A stretch of 64,000 nucleotides of DNA, taken from Clostridia bacterium. GTDB taxonomy: Bacteria; Bacillota; Clostridia; Oscillospirales; CAG-272. The position numbers and the translations under genes were made by a program. Of this stretch, positions 44,390-53,800 are shown piece after piece (positions within the stretch are counted from its first letter, which is position 1; each line of letters starts with the position of its first letter). The stretch lies in contig JAFUOQ010000013.1 of the NCBI GenBank assembly GCA_017472695.1, positions 83,945-147,944 of the forward strand, read 5' to 3'. A model generated the notes under the pieces. That model made no database searches, had not been told where the DNA came from, and saw nothing but the letters and a program-made list of their open reading frames with translations.

Positions 44390-45292
44390 CTATTCTATGT
44401 AAATTATTTCTTCCTTTAGCTCAATATTGTACTTGCTTTTAATAATAGCTTTTACGTGTTTAATTAGGGAATTAATATCACTAGCCGTAGCACTAGCAAC
44501 ATTAACTATAAATCCTGCGTGCTTTTTTGATATTTCTGCTCCACCGATTCTATACCCTTTTAACCCAGCTTCATCAATCAACTGTGAAGCATACGCATCC
44601 TTTGGTTTGACAAAAACGCTACCTGCACTAGGTAAATCTAGTGGTTGAGTTTCTTTGCGTCGGTTTAAATATTTCTCCATTTTTTCTTTGATGCTTTGAA
44701 TATTACCATTTTCTAAAAGGAATTTAGTTGATAACACTATATAACTTTTTTCTTTTGAAAAAATGGATTCCTTGGTTTTGAATTGGTGCTCTTGTTTACT
44801 TATTGTTTTTATGCTTCTTGTTTTTAAATCGTATACAAGCGACTCAAAAACAATATTTGAAACAGATGAGCCAAATGCAGAAGCATTAATATAAACCGCA
44901 CCACCAACCGTGCCCGGTATTCCGTAAGAAAATTCAAAGCCCTCAAGAGCGTTATTTAACGCCACAGATGCACAAGCAGTTATAGAAGCACCACAATCAG
45001 CAAGAATACAATTATTCTCAACTGCAATGCTGTTTATTTGCTTTGTTACAATAACTACTCCATCGTAGTCGTCACAAAAATAAACATTTGTACCATTACC
45101 AATTACTACATATTTGTATTTGTTTACTAAAACTAAATCTAGTATTTTTGTTAGTTTTTTGATATTATCAGGAAAAACAATTATGTTTGCCCTGTTTCCT
45201 ACCATAAAGGAGTTAATAGAGGCTGTTTTTCCACCGATTTTATAATCAATGTTAATTTGTTTGCATAAATTAATGAGCTCCGTTAAATCCAT
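44390..45292 (-). CDS. murB: UDP-N-acetylenolpyruvoylglucosamine reductase
   Basis: 300 residues; FAD enzyme making UDP-MurNAc with NADPH, second step of peptidoglycan precursor synthesis. FAD motif YGIPGTVGGAVYINASAFG, and SAGSVFVKP with the catalytic Ser are present. ATG 45292 is 8 bases after GAGG; the in-frame GTG at 45301 lies in the SD. Nine base pairs before whiA, the usual murB-(rapZ-yvcK)-whiA neighbourhood in shortened form. Confidence 0.93.
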   Translation of the reverse strand: MDLTELINLCKQINIDYKIGGKTASINSFMVGNRANIIVFPDNIKKLTKILDLVLVNKYKYVVIGNGTNVYFCDDYDGVVIVTKQINSIAVENNCILADCGASITACASVALNNALEGFEFSYGIPGTVGGAVYINASAFGSSVSNIVFESLVYDLKTRSIKTISKQEHQFKTKESIFSKEKSYIVLSTKFLLENGNIQSIKEKMEKYLNRRKETQPLDLPSAGSVFVKPKDAYASQLIDEAGLKGYRIGGAEISKKHAGFIVNVASATASDINSLIKHVKAIIKSKYNIELKEEIIYIE

Positions 45293-45335
45293 TTTTCTCA
45301 CCTCATTTAAATTATATGAGAAAAACAGATTTAAG

Positions 45336-47051
45336 TTATATATCTTGCTTTAATAGCTCCTCCGACTGTCTAATTAAGTCATTAGCCGCTGCGTATTGCT
45401 TTTCGGTCAAATCAATACCACCGATAATTCGCGCAATTTCATCAATTTTCTCTTCCTTTGAAAGTAATTTAACACTTGTTTGTGCGCGACCATTCATTTC
45501 TCTTTTAGAAATTAAGAAATGACTATCAGAAAGGGAGGCAATTTGTGCCGAGTGTGTTACACAAATAGTTTGTGTAGATTTTGAAATCTTAAATAGTTTA
45601 ATTCCAATTTTTTGTGATGTACTACCAGATACACCAGTATCAATTTCGTCAAAAATAACGGTTTGAGCACGATTTTTGTTTGAAATTGTACTCTTTATTG
45701 CTAGCATTATTCTTGCAAGCTCACCACCAGAGACAATTTTGCTCATTTGAGTTAAATTTTCTCCCGCGTTTGTAGCAATCATAAATTCAACATCATCAAA
45801 ACCCTTTGAGGACAAAACAGGATTCTTTTCTCTCTCTACTTTATCAACCTTAATCTCAAACTTCACCTTTGGCATATCCAAAAATAGAAGTGACTCTTTC
45901 ACAAGACTTGATAATTCATTTGCACCTTTATCTCTCGCATTATGAATTTTCTCTGCAATTTTGCAAGCCTCTTGGTGAAGCTCCTTGTACTCTTTTTTCA
46001 TAGCATCAAGCTTTATTTCACCATTTTCTAAATCCTTTAGCTTGTCCTTGGCATCATTCTTGAACTGAATAATATCAGCAATTGTTGTGCCATATTTCTT
46101 TTGCATTCTTTGAATTACCGCTAATCTATCCTCAATGATGTCAAGCTGCTTATCTGGGTCCTCAATGCCCTCAAAATCGGCAAGCTCGAAGGCTCTTTCA
46201 GCGATGTCAATTATTTCGGTTTGATATGATTTTAAATTTGTTATCATATCTTGTATTGATGGATCAACATCAGCTAATCTAGATAATGCATCAATAGATT
46301 TATCTATTAAAACAGAAGCGCTTATTCCACTTTCATTTTTATAGAGTAGCTTATATACATTTGAAGAATTTTTAATGATTTTTTCTGCACCCTTAAGCTT
46401 TGTGCGCATAAGAACAAGCTTTTCTTCTTCGTCCTCATCCTTTAGCTTGGCAGACTCTATTTCTTTAATTTGATAGTTTAAAACGTCTGCCATTGCTTCA
46501 GTTTGCTTGTTTTTTTCGTATAAAGAGGAAATCTCTGACTTTTTTTGATTAAGTCTTGAATAATAATCACTATATTTTTCAAGTAATGCAGCATTATTAC
46601 AGTACTCATCTAAAATCAAAATATGATTTGACTTATTAATGAAGGCTTGGTTTTCATTTTGACCATGAATATTTACAAGTAAAGCTCCAATTTGACGTAG
46701 CTGTGAAAGTGTTGCGGGATGTGAATTGATTTTTATCACGCTTTTTCCATCAGTATTCAAAGAACGATAAAGAACAAATGAATCTTCTCTGTCGTATTCG
46801 AGCCCAAACTCGTCGCAAAGGCTATAAACATCGTCACTAACATTAGAAAAGAACGCAGAAACTACGGCACGCTCTTCACCGTGTCGTATAAGCTCCTTTG
46901 AAATTTTTGAGCCTAAAAGCATATTAATTGAATCGATTATAACGGACTTTCCTGCTCCGGTTTCTCCAGTTAAAACATTAAATCCATCTTTGAACTCAAT
47001 TTCAACATTTTTTGCTACTGCTATATTTTCAATATGTAAATAATCGAGCAT
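45336..47051 (-). CDS. recN: DNA repair protein RecN
   Basis: 571 residues of an SMC-like ATPase: N-terminal Walker A GETGAGKSVIID, two coiled coils (about 155-360) around a short hinge, the signature SGGELARIMLAIK and Walker B VIFDEIDTGVSG. It acts early in double-strand break repair, tethering broken ends. Directly follows argR, the conserved Firmicutes pair. Confidence 0.94.
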   Translation of the reverse strand: MLDYLHIENIAVAKNVEIEFKDGFNVLTGETGAGKSVIIDSINMLLGSKISKELIRHGEERAVVSAFFSNVSDDVYSLCDEFGLEYDREDSFVLYRSLNTDGKSVIKINSHPATLSQLRQIGALLVNIHGQNENQAFINKSNHILILDEYCNNAALLEKYSDYYSRLNQKKSEISSLYEKNKQTEAMADVLNYQIKEIESAKLKDEDEEEKLVLMRTKLKGAEKIIKNSSNVYKLLYKNESGISASVLIDKSIDALSRLADVDPSIQDMITNLKSYQTEIIDIAERAFELADFEGIEDPDKQLDIIEDRLAVIQRMQKKYGTTIADIIQFKNDAKDKLKDLENGEIKLDAMKKEYKELHQEACKIAEKIHNARDKGANELSSLVKESLLFLDMPKVKFEIKVDKVEREKNPVLSSKGFDDVEFMIATNAGENLTQMSKIVSGGELARIMLAIKSTISNKNRAQTVIFDEIDTGVSGSTSQKIGIKLFKISKSTQTICVTHSAQIASLSDSHFLISKREMNGRAQTSVKLLSKEEKIDEIARIIGGIDLTEKQYAAANDLIRQSEELLKQDI

Positions 47052-47060
47052 TTTATCTCC

Positions 47061-47507
47061 TTATTTTTCTGCTATTCTCTTTATCTTTTCAATAATCTTT
47101 TTACTTGCTTCCTCGGATTTAACAACTAAAATAATACAATCATCACCCGCTACAGACCCAAGTAAATCGGTATCGTGCAAAGCATCAATACCAGCTGCTA
47201 CCGCTTGTGCAAGACCTGGATTAGTCTTAATAACCACATTATTTAAAGCGTATTGGATATCATTTATAGTAGCAAATAATGCTTGACTGTATTTGCCGGA
47301 GCTCTCAATCTCACTTTTAGGTGCTACATATTTATAAACAGTGCCAGAAAGAACCTTTACTAGCTTTAATTGTCTAATATCTCTAGAAGCAGTTGCTTGA
47401 GTAGTATTAAACCCAGCATTTTTTAGCTCTGATATAAGCTCCTCTTGAGTTTCGATATTCTTACTTGATATAATTTCAAGTATTTTTTCTTGTCTTTTAG
47501 ATTTCAT
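47061..47507 (-). CDS. argR: arginine repressor ArgR
   Basis: 148 residues: an N-terminal winged helix (1-70) with TTQATASRDIRQLKLVK, and a C-terminal arginine-binding hexamer domain with VAGDDCIILVV. It represses arginine synthesis and activates catabolism when arginine is bound. Its place between tlyA and recN is syntenic in Firmicutes and says little about targets. Confidence 0.93.
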   Translation of the reverse strand: MKSKRQEKILEIISSKNIETQEELISELKNAGFNTTQATASRDIRQLKLVKVLSGTVYKYVAPKSEIESSGKYSQALFATINDIQYALNNVVIKTNPGLAQAVAAGIDALHDTDLLGSVAGDDCIILVVKSEEASKKIIEKIKRIAEK

Positions 47508-47517
47508 TTTTTCCTCA

Positions 47518-48291
47518 TTATTTATGTATAAGTTTTTTTATTAAATCATTATCGATTCTTTTGCCATGTCTTGAAAATACAGCTAAATATTCAGTATTTC
47601 CGTCGCCCCCAGGAATTGGAGACACAATTAAATGTGTACAGAAAAACGAATTTGCCTCGGCACATTCAATGACTTTAGCTATAGCAAGTAAATGTGCATT
47701 TTTATCCTTCACAATTCCACCCTTGCCAATATTTGCTCTTCCAACCTCAAATTGTGGCTTTATCAAGCTAATATAAATGCCATTTTCATTTAAAATTGAA
47801 AAGGCACTCGGCATTATTAAGGTTTGGGAAATAAAGGAAACATCTATGGTAATTACATCAACTAATTCACCAATAAGTTCGTAATTTAAATATCTTGCAT
47901 TAAAATTTTCTAGTGAAATTACGCATTTATTCTTTCTCAATGACAAATCAAGCTGATTTGTGCCCGAATCAATAGCATAGACACGCTTTGCGCCGTGCTT
48001 CAAGAGACAATCAGTAAATCCACCACTTGAAGCACCAATGTCCGCACAAATTTTTCCACTTATATCAATTTCTGCACTCTTTATAATTCCCTCAAGCTTT
48101 AATCCTCCACGAGAAACATATGGACAATAGTGGATTATTTCTACCATATGACCAATCGATTCGTCAATATTATATGATGCCTTATTTATTATCTTACCGT
48201 CTATTTTAACATTCTTCTCGTCTATGAGAGTCTTTGCGTTTTGACGACTCCTTAGATAGCCAAATTGGTACAAATATACATCAGCTCTCAT
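47518..48291 (-). CDS. tlyA: TlyA-family rRNA 2'-O-methyltransferase
   Basis: 257 residues: an S4 RNA-binding domain (1-60) and a RrmJ-type methyltransferase domain with the SAM motif IGASSGGFTDCLLKHGAKRVYAIDSG (about 85-110). TlyA methylates 16S and/or 23S rRNA riboses; the old name is hemolysin A. One-base overlap with the prenyltransferase gene upstream. Confidence 0.92.
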   Translation of the reverse strand: MRADVYLYQFGYLRSRQNAKTLIDEKNVKIDGKIINKASYNIDESIGHMVEIIHYCPYVSRGGLKLEGIIKSAEIDISGKICADIGASSGGFTDCLLKHGAKRVYAIDSGTNQLDLSLRKNKCVISLENFNARYLNYELIGELVDVITIDVSFISQTLIMPSAFSILNENGIYISLIKPQFEVGRANIGKGGIVKDKNAHLLAIAKVIECAEANSFFCTHLIVSPIPGGDGNTEYLAVFSRHGKRIDNDLIKKLIHK

Positions 48292-49193
48292 TATTTTGTA
48301 CGATTTACCATATATCTAGCAAGCTCGACTAATGAGCAAAAGCTATCGGTATCTCCATAATATTTTTTAATTATCGAAATTGCCTCTTCCGTTAGTCTTT
48401 GAACCTCTTTTTCTGCATTTTGAATGCTCATAAAGGTTAATGATGTGGTTTTTCCATTCTTTTCGTCAGAGCCGACTGGCTTGCCTAATTTCTCGCTTGT
48501 TGAAATTCTATCAAGAATATCATCTCGAATTTGAAAGGCAATACCAATGCTTTCTGCATATTTTTCAAGATCGGATATAATTTCTTTGTCTGGTGTATCA
48601 ACTGCGGATAGATAACCTAAAACAACGGCACATTTTATTAGTGCGGAGGTTTTAAGTGCATGCATTAATTTAAGCTCCTCGAAAGACTTAATGTTGCCCG
48701 CACTATTTAGATCAATCATTTGTCCACCAGCCATACCACCAAAACCGGCATATTTTGCAAGTGAGATGGTTGCCAAACGTACATTATTATCACTAACATA
48801 TTTGTTTGAGGCTAAAACCTCAAATGCATAGGTAAGCAAAGAGTCACCTGCCAAAAGAGCTTTGTCTTCTCCAAACACCTTGTGGTTGGTAAGCTTTCCT
48901 CGACGATAATCGTCATTATCCATGCATGGCAAATCATCATGAATTAACGAATATGTCTGTATCATTTCCAAAGCACAGGCAAAAGGAAGCGCTTTTCTTA
49001 TATCAAACTCCTTTGAAAAGAGCTTTGATGTCTCAATAACAATAAACGGTCGGATTCTTTTTCCTCCGTTTAAAAGGCTGTATGCCATAACCTCATTTAA
49101 TCCATATGAGTTATTTACATTAACATATTTTTCAAGCTCATTTTCTAAAATTGAGGAATTTTCTTTCATTAAAAAAGAAAGATTGTTAGTCAT
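48291..49193 (-). CDS. ispA: farnesyl diphosphate synthase (polyprenyl synthetase)
   Basis: 300 residues of the short-chain trans-prenyltransferase family. First Asp-rich motif HDDLPCMDNDDYRRG (DDx4D type) and second IRDDILD are present, with GGKRIRPF upstream. It condenses isopentenyl diphosphate with DMAPP and geranyl diphosphate. Clustered with xseAB and tlyA as usual; dxs, often next, is missing here. Overlaps xseB by 8 bases. Confidence 0.92.
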   Translation of the reverse strand: MTNNLSFLMKENSSILENELEKYVNVNNSYGLNEVMAYSLLNGGKRIRPFIVIETSKLFSKEFDIRKALPFACALEMIQTYSLIHDDLPCMDNDDYRRGKLTNHKVFGEDKALLAGDSLLTYAFEVLASNKYVSDNNVRLATISLAKYAGFGGMAGGQMIDLNSAGNIKSFEELKLMHALKTSALIKCAVVLGYLSAVDTPDKEIISDLEKYAESIGIAFQIRDDILDRISTSEKLGKPVGSDEKNGKTTSLTFMSIQNAEKEVQRLTEEAISIIKKYYGDTDSFCSLVELARYMVNRTK

Positions 49194-49416
49194 TGGGAGT
49201 AAAATCCTCCTCTACTAATTCACCATTAGAATTAGATAAAATTTTAACGGATTTTTCAACATTATTAATTTTGGTGTTGCAAATATTTACTAACCTAACG
49301 CCTTCTTCATATAGCTTTAGTGACTCCTCAAGTGGAAAGTCACCATTTTCCAAGGATTCAACAATTTCCTCTAGCTTTTCTATTGCTTCTTCAAAGGATA
49401 TTTCTTTTTTAGCCAT
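49186..49416 (-). CDS. xseB: exodeoxyribonuclease VII small subunit
   Basis: 76 residues forming a helical hairpin, with the family core SFEEAIEKLEEIVESLENGD...LEESLKLYEEGVRL. Several copies wrap around XseA. Overlaps xseA by 8 bases upstream and ispA by 8 bases downstream. Confidence 0.94.
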   Translation of the reverse strand: MAKKEISFEEAIEKLEEIVESLENGDFPLEESLKLYEEGVRLVNICNTKINNVEKSVKILSNSNGELVEEDFTPND

Positions 49417-50659
49417 TTTTATTATTCCTTTCTATAGAAATTGGACTTGCTAGTACATTTCCATCGTTTAATTTGATGTTAAATTTTTTATTAATGTCAA
49501 TGTCTTCAACACTTTTAATACTCTTACCATCATCATTATAGACTACAGCATATCCGCGCGATAACACAGACAATGGATTCAAAGCATTTAATTTAGCTAA
49601 AGATTCCTTAAATATGGACTTTTTTTCTAAAACTACTCTGTCAAATGCATTAGAAAGCTTGTTTTGGCACGAATTCAAGCGCATTTTAGGCGTTTCAAGC
49701 ATTGATTCAGGATTTGCCAAAAACCTAGAGCTTGAAAGCGCTCTTAATCTTGATTTATATTCTTCAAGCTTATTATTTATGTTGTTTATAGATCTAGTTT
49801 TAAAGTTATCAATTTTAGCAGAAAGCTCAACAATATTAGGTGTAGCAAGCTCTGCAGCAGCTGACGGTGTTGCCGCTCTTAAATCTGCAACAAAATCACA
49901 AATTGTAAAGTCGATTTCATGCCCTACTCCAGAAATTACAGGAATTTTTGAATTATAAATTGCTCTGGCTAAATATTCATCATTAAATGCCCATAAATCT
50001 TCAATTGAGCCACCGCCACGACCAATTATGATAACATCAACAGATTCAGTAATATTGAAATATTCAATGCCACCAATTAAATTTGCAACTGCATCTTCGC
50101 CTTGAACGAGCGATGGAAACAAAACTAACGTAGAGATTGGATAGCGCCTTGTTGCAACATTAATAATGTCACGCACTGCCGCGCCTGTTGGTGATGTTAT
50201 AATTCCTATTTTTTTAGGAAATTTTGGTATCGGCTTTTTATGAGCTTCATCAAAAAGTCCTTCCTTTGACAAACGCGCTTTGAGCTGTTCATAAGCAAAA
50301 TGAAGCTCACCTATTCCCTCGGGTACAATAGAATCAACATATAGCTGATATGAGCCCGCTTGCTGATACACACTCACTCTTGCATGAACAACGACCTTTA
50401 AGCCATTCTCTACTGCAAATTTGACCTTCATAGCATGTGGCTTAAACATTACTGCTCTTATCTCTGACTTTTCGTCTTTAAGAGTGAAATAAAAATGCCC
50501 TGATGAATGCTTTTTAAAGTTAGAAATCTCACCAGACACAAAAATATCCTGTAAAAGCATTTCTTCTTCAATTAAAAGCTTAACGTAATCATTAACCCAA
50601 CTGACAGTTTTAGGCTCGGGGAGTATTTCATTACCATATTCATCAAAGCTAAATTGCAT
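49409..50659 (-). CDS. xseA: exodeoxyribonuclease VII large subunit
   Basis: 416 residues: an N-terminal OB fold (about 15-110, FVSGEISNFKKHSSGHFYFTLKD), the catalytic domain with IGIITSPTGAAVRDI, GRGGGSIEDLWAFNDE and SGVGHEIDFTI, and a coiled-coil tail that holds XseB. Degrades single-stranded DNA to acid-soluble oligonucleotides in repair. One bp after the TsaD-like gene's stop codon. Confidence 0.94.
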   Translation of the reverse strand: MQFSFDEYGNEILPEPKTVSWVNDYVKLLIEEEMLLQDIFVSGEISNFKKHSSGHFYFTLKDEKSEIRAVMFKPHAMKVKFAVENGLKVVVHARVSVYQQAGSYQLYVDSIVPEGIGELHFAYEQLKARLSKEGLFDEAHKKPIPKFPKKIGIITSPTGAAVRDIINVATRRYPISTLVLFPSLVQGEDAVANLIGGIEYFNITESVDVIIIGRGGGSIEDLWAFNDEYLARAIYNSKIPVISGVGHEIDFTICDFVADLRAATPSAAAELATPNIVELSAKIDNFKTRSINNINNKLEEYKSRLRALSSSRFLANPESMLETPKMRLNSCQNKLSNAFDRVVLEKKSIFKESLAKLNALNPLSVLSRGYAVVYNDDGKSIKSVEDIDINKKFNIKLNDGNVLASPISIERNNKNG

Positions 50660-50660
50660 T

Positions 50661-51608
50661 TCATTCTCTCCCTACATGCTCTTTCCTAGTTAAAATAGCA
50701 ACGCCTGCTGCATTATCAGCACTAAATTCAGGCTTTGCAAAATACACATTTTTAAAAGCGTTATTTAAATTATTTTGAATGATGGAATTACTCATAACTC
50801 CACCAGCAAATATTATTTTCTTGTTTTTATATTCTTTGCGAAGATTTTCTGTTAGCTTTATTAGAGTTTTTGATAAAAACTCGAAAACATAAGCACTAAC
50901 TAAAGAAATATTATTTGTTTTAGAATACAGCTTCAATGCCAAATTTTCAAGTCCTGAAATATTACATTGATAGCCATTTACGCACGACTTAATGGGTGGA
51001 ATTCTTTCATAATTCTCTTTTGCATGTATCTCCATTTCCTTGCCACATGGAAATACCATTCCCATCTTAACTCCTATTCTATCAATTGCCTGACCAGCAT
51101 GCAAATCAATACTGCCACCAATTTGCTCGATTATATAGGTATTATTATGTGGCGTAACGTGCAAAATCTCTGTTGTTCCTCCAGACACATGAAAAGCGAT
51201 AAAATCCTCATCTATTTGAGCGCCTGAGGAATAAATAGATGCCTGAATGTGTCCCATCTGATGAGAAAATTTATATATATCGATATTATAAAGCGCGCTT
51301 ATCATTTGAGCAACCGCTTTACCGACAAGAAAGCACGGCATATATGAATTTTCGCAGTCTCTTGGATATGCTGAATAGCCTATTGCGATAATTTCATAAT
51401 CGGCGTGCTTTTCTTTAATATATGAAGAAATCAATTCAAAATTTTTAACATGAGCAAATACAGCATCGCTTTGTCTTAAGCCATTTTCACCTTCTTTTAC
51501 AGGTAAAAGCGCTTTATAATTTTCAAGAATGATACCATCCTCATTACAAACCGCGCACGATGTTGTATAGTTGCTTGTATCTATTCCAATATAAACTTTT
51601 TTACACAT
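50661..51608 (-). CDS. TsaD/Kae1-like metalloprotein paralogue
   Basis: 315 residues of the ASKHA-fold TsaD/O-sialoglycoprotein endopeptidase family: ATP motif GIDTSNYTTSCAV, metal motif HQMGH (H-x3-H), FHVSGGTTEIL, and FAGGVMSN and SADNAAGVAI at the end. It is shorter than TsaD (about 335-345) and stands in a nusB-xse cluster rather than with tsaB/tsaE, as seen in other Clostridia. A role in t6A synthesis is doubtful; probably a paralogue of unknown substrate. Confidence 0.75.
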   Translation of the reverse strand: MCKKVYIGIDTSNYTTSCAVCNEDGIILENYKALLPVKEGENGLRQSDAVFAHVKNFELISSYIKEKHADYEIIAIGYSAYPRDCENSYMPCFLVGKAVAQMISALYNIDIYKFSHQMGHIQASIYSSGAQIDEDFIAFHVSGGTTEILHVTPHNNTYIIEQIGGSIDLHAGQAIDRIGVKMGMVFPCGKEMEIHAKENYERIPPIKSCVNGYQCNISGLENLALKLYSKTNNISLVSAYVFEFLSKTLIKLTENLRKEYKNKKIIFAGGVMSNSIIQNNLNNAFKNVYFAKPEFSADNAAGVAILTRKEHVGRE

Positions 51609-52014
51609 TTTCGTTTAGTTTTTTGGCAATATTGTTGAGAACACCATTAATAAATGGAGCTGCGCCATCCTCTGCAAATTGCTTTGAAAATTCAACCGCT
51701 TCATTAATTGAAATAGGCGCTGGTAATTTTAAATACTTCATTTCATACACGCTGACACGTAGAATTGAAAGAGTTACCCTTGAAAGACGAGAGATTTTCC
51801 AATCATTCAAATTCGCAGAAATGATTGCATCAACATCCTCAACGTTTTCACAAATACCTATAAATTCATTTTTTACTGATTCTTCCTCATCGTCTTCACA
51901 AACAAAATTGTCATATGCTCTTGTATAATAATCAAGTGCTGATTCTTCCTTGTTAAACTGATAACCGAATATCAATTCAAATACATTTTTTCTTACTTTA
52001 CGTTTACCTAACAT
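51601..52014 (-). CDS. nusB: transcription antitermination factor NusB
   Basis: 137 residues, all helical, with the N-terminal Arg-rich helix and C-terminal signature APISINEAVEFSKQFAEDGAAPFINGVLNNIAKKL. It binds boxA RNA with NusE (S10) for rRNA antitermination. First gene of the long minus-strand run; the next gene overlaps it by 8 bases. Confidence 0.94.
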   Translation of the reverse strand: MLGKRKVRKNVFELIFGYQFNKEESALDYYTRAYDNFVCEDDEEESVKNEFIGICENVEDVDAIISANLNDWKISRLSRVTLSILRVSVYEMKYLKLPAPISINEAVEFSKQFAEDGAAPFINGVLNNIAKKLNENV

Positions 52015-52046
52015 TGCTTTATCCTTATATTATAATAGTTATATTA

Positions 52047-52075
52047 ATTATATATTCTTTGAATTATAAAGTCAA
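52047..52075 (-). promoter_or_regulatory. sigma-A promoter of the nusB operon
   Basis: TTGACT (52075-52070), 17-bp spacer, TATAAT (52052-52047). Likely drives nusB through recN and perhaps on to dnaE, since no terminator was seen in between. Confidence 0.75.
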
Positions 52076-52125
52076 GTGAAAATATTCATTTATTATGCAT
52101 AATTTATTCTTTTTATCAAAATCAC

Positions 52126-52154
52126 TTGAAAATAATATTTTTTTATGTTATCTT
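52126..52154 (+). promoter_or_regulatory. promoter of the membrane-protein gene at 52176
   Basis: TTGAAA (52126-52131), 17-bp spacer, TATCTT (52149-52154), about 20 bp before the start. Confidence 0.45.
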
Positions 52155-52175
52155 ATATCCGTTGGAGGTGATAAT

Positions 52176-52793
52176 GTGAAAGATAATAATTTGACAAGAG
52201 ATTCTAGCGTACTTTACGGATTTATTTCGCACTGTTGTGTTATATTTACTATTATTTCTCTTGTTTTCAATTGCTTTTATTCTATTCTTCTTTGGCCATT
52301 ATTACCGAACATCGGCGTAAATCTCTTAACTCTTCTAATTTCTTTTATACCCGCATTAATTATTCTTTTAGTTAGATATAAATTAAAAAAACCACTCATA
52401 AATACAAAAATGAAAATTGTTTATTCAATTTCCGTTGTTTATTCCTCAATTTTCATTATTTTTAATATAAGTACCGTTTTCTTTAAAGATGTTTGGAATT
52501 TATACACAATACTAATTATCCTTTTGTTATCAATAATCATTTCAATAATTAGATATTATGTGCCAATTTCAAATTATTTAATTAAAACAATAATTTATTT
52601 CATTGTACTTGCTATTCCATATTTCATAATCACTTTAGCCTTTGCAGGTTTAGGTAAAGGAAATGCGATTATTATTGTGTTTAGTGTCTATGCAGTAGCT
52701 TATATTATTTCGAGTGTGACTATATTTTTGATTATACGAGCAAGGGCTAAAGCTGAAAATAACAATAAATCATACAAAAAGCAATTTAAATAA
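52176..52793 (+). CDS. hypothetical multipass membrane protein
   Basis: About 205 residues with six predicted membrane helices and a short basic tail (KAENNNKSYKKQFK). No family recognised. GTG 52176 is chosen because GGAGGTGAT lies 7 bases ahead; a longer frame beginning at 52095 has no SD and crosses the promoter. Single gene on the plus strand between the nusB and tsf transcripts, closed by a shared terminator. Confidence 0.65.
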   Translation: MKDNNLTRDSSVLYGFISHCCVIFTIISLVFNCFYSILLWPLLPNIGVNLLTLLISFIPALIILLVRYKLKKPLINTKMKIVYSISVVYSSIFIIFNISTVFFKDVWNLYTILIILLLSIIISIIRYYVPISNYLIKTIIYFIVLAIPYFIITLAFAGLGKGNAIIIVFSVYAVAYIISSVTIFLIIRARAKAENNNKSYKKQFK

Positions 52794-52795
52794 AC

Positions 52796-52824
52796 AAAAC
52801 CGAAGGCTGATTGCCTTCGGTTTT
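52796..52824. terminator. bidirectional terminator between the membrane protein gene and tsf
   Basis: 12-bp stem AAAACCGAAGGC / GCCTTCGGTTTT, 5-nt loop, between convergent genes. Confidence 0.9.
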
Positions 52825-52841
52825 CATTTTTGCTCTGATAA

Positions 52842-53777
52842 TTAAGCCTTGTTAACCATCTTTGCGATTTCAGCTGCGAAATCGTCTTCTCTCTTTTCAA
52901 GGCCTTCGCCCTTTTCATAGAGATTGTATCCAACAACCTTGATGCTACCACCAAGCTCTTTAGCTGTTGCATTTACATATGCACCAACTGAAATCTTGTC
53001 GTCCTTAACGTATGATTGCTCAAGCAAACAGTTCTTTTCATAGAACTTGCCAAGCTTACCAACAACCATTTTCTCAAGGATTTGAGCAGGCTTATTAGCA
53101 TTCTTTGGATCGTTGTTAAGTTGAGCAAGAATAATTGCCTTTTCTTCCTCAATATCCTTTTCAGGAACTGATTCTTTATTTAGGTAAAGTACAGGCATAG
53201 CTGCAACTTGGAGAGCGATATTTTTAGCAAACTCTGCAAAGCCAGCAGCGTTCTTAACGTTTTCATCAACTTCAAAGTTAACGATAACACCGGTTGTGCC
53301 CTTACCATGAATGTATGTGCTTACGATACCATCAACAATGAGGAATCTGCGGATATTCATATTTTCACCGATAGTGAAAATCATGTCCTTTAATTTTGCT
53401 TCAACAGTCATATCTGTATCAAGATATTGCTTTGTAAGAAGCTCTTCAACGCTTGCAGGTCTTGTTGCAAGAATTGTCTTAAGAACATTTTGTACAAACT
53501 CAAGGAATGTAGCGTTCTTTGCAACGAAGTCTGTTTCTGCGTTAACCTCGATCATTGCTGCGCATGTGTTGTCCTCATTTGCAAGAATATCTACAACACC
53601 CTCAGCTGCAATTCTGTCAGCCTTTTTTGCTGCAACGGCAAGTCCCTTTTCACGAAGAAGCTTAATTGCTTCATCAAAATCACCATTTGCCTCTGTAAGT
53701 GCCTTTTTGCACTCCATCATACCACAGTTAGTTTTAGCTCTGAGGTCTGAAACCATCTTTGCTGTAATAGCTGCCAT
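52842..53777 (-). CDS. tsf: translation elongation factor Ts
   Basis: 311 residues: UBA-like N-terminal domain with LRAKTNCGMMECKKALTEANGD, followed by the nucleotide-exchange core (TDFVAKN) and two beta/alpha subdomains. It recycles EF-Tu-GDP. Downstream of rpsB as in nearly all bacteria. Confidence 0.96.
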   Translation of the reverse strand: MAAITAKMVSDLRAKTNCGMMECKKALTEANGDFDEAIKLLREKGLAVAAKKADRIAAEGVVDILANEDNTCAAMIEVNAETDFVAKNATFLEFVQNVLKTILATRPASVEELLTKQYLDTDMTVEAKLKDMIFTIGENMNIRRFLIVDGIVSTYIHGKGTTGVIVNFEVDENVKNAAGFAEFAKNIALQVAAMPVLYLNKESVPEKDIEEEKAIILAQLNNDPKNANKPAQILEKMVVGKLGKFYEKNCLLEQSYVKDDKISVGAYVNATAKELGGSIKVVGYNLYEKGEGLEKREDDFAAEIAKMVNKA

Positions 53778-53800
53778 TTTTAGTTCCTCCGTAATTTTAA

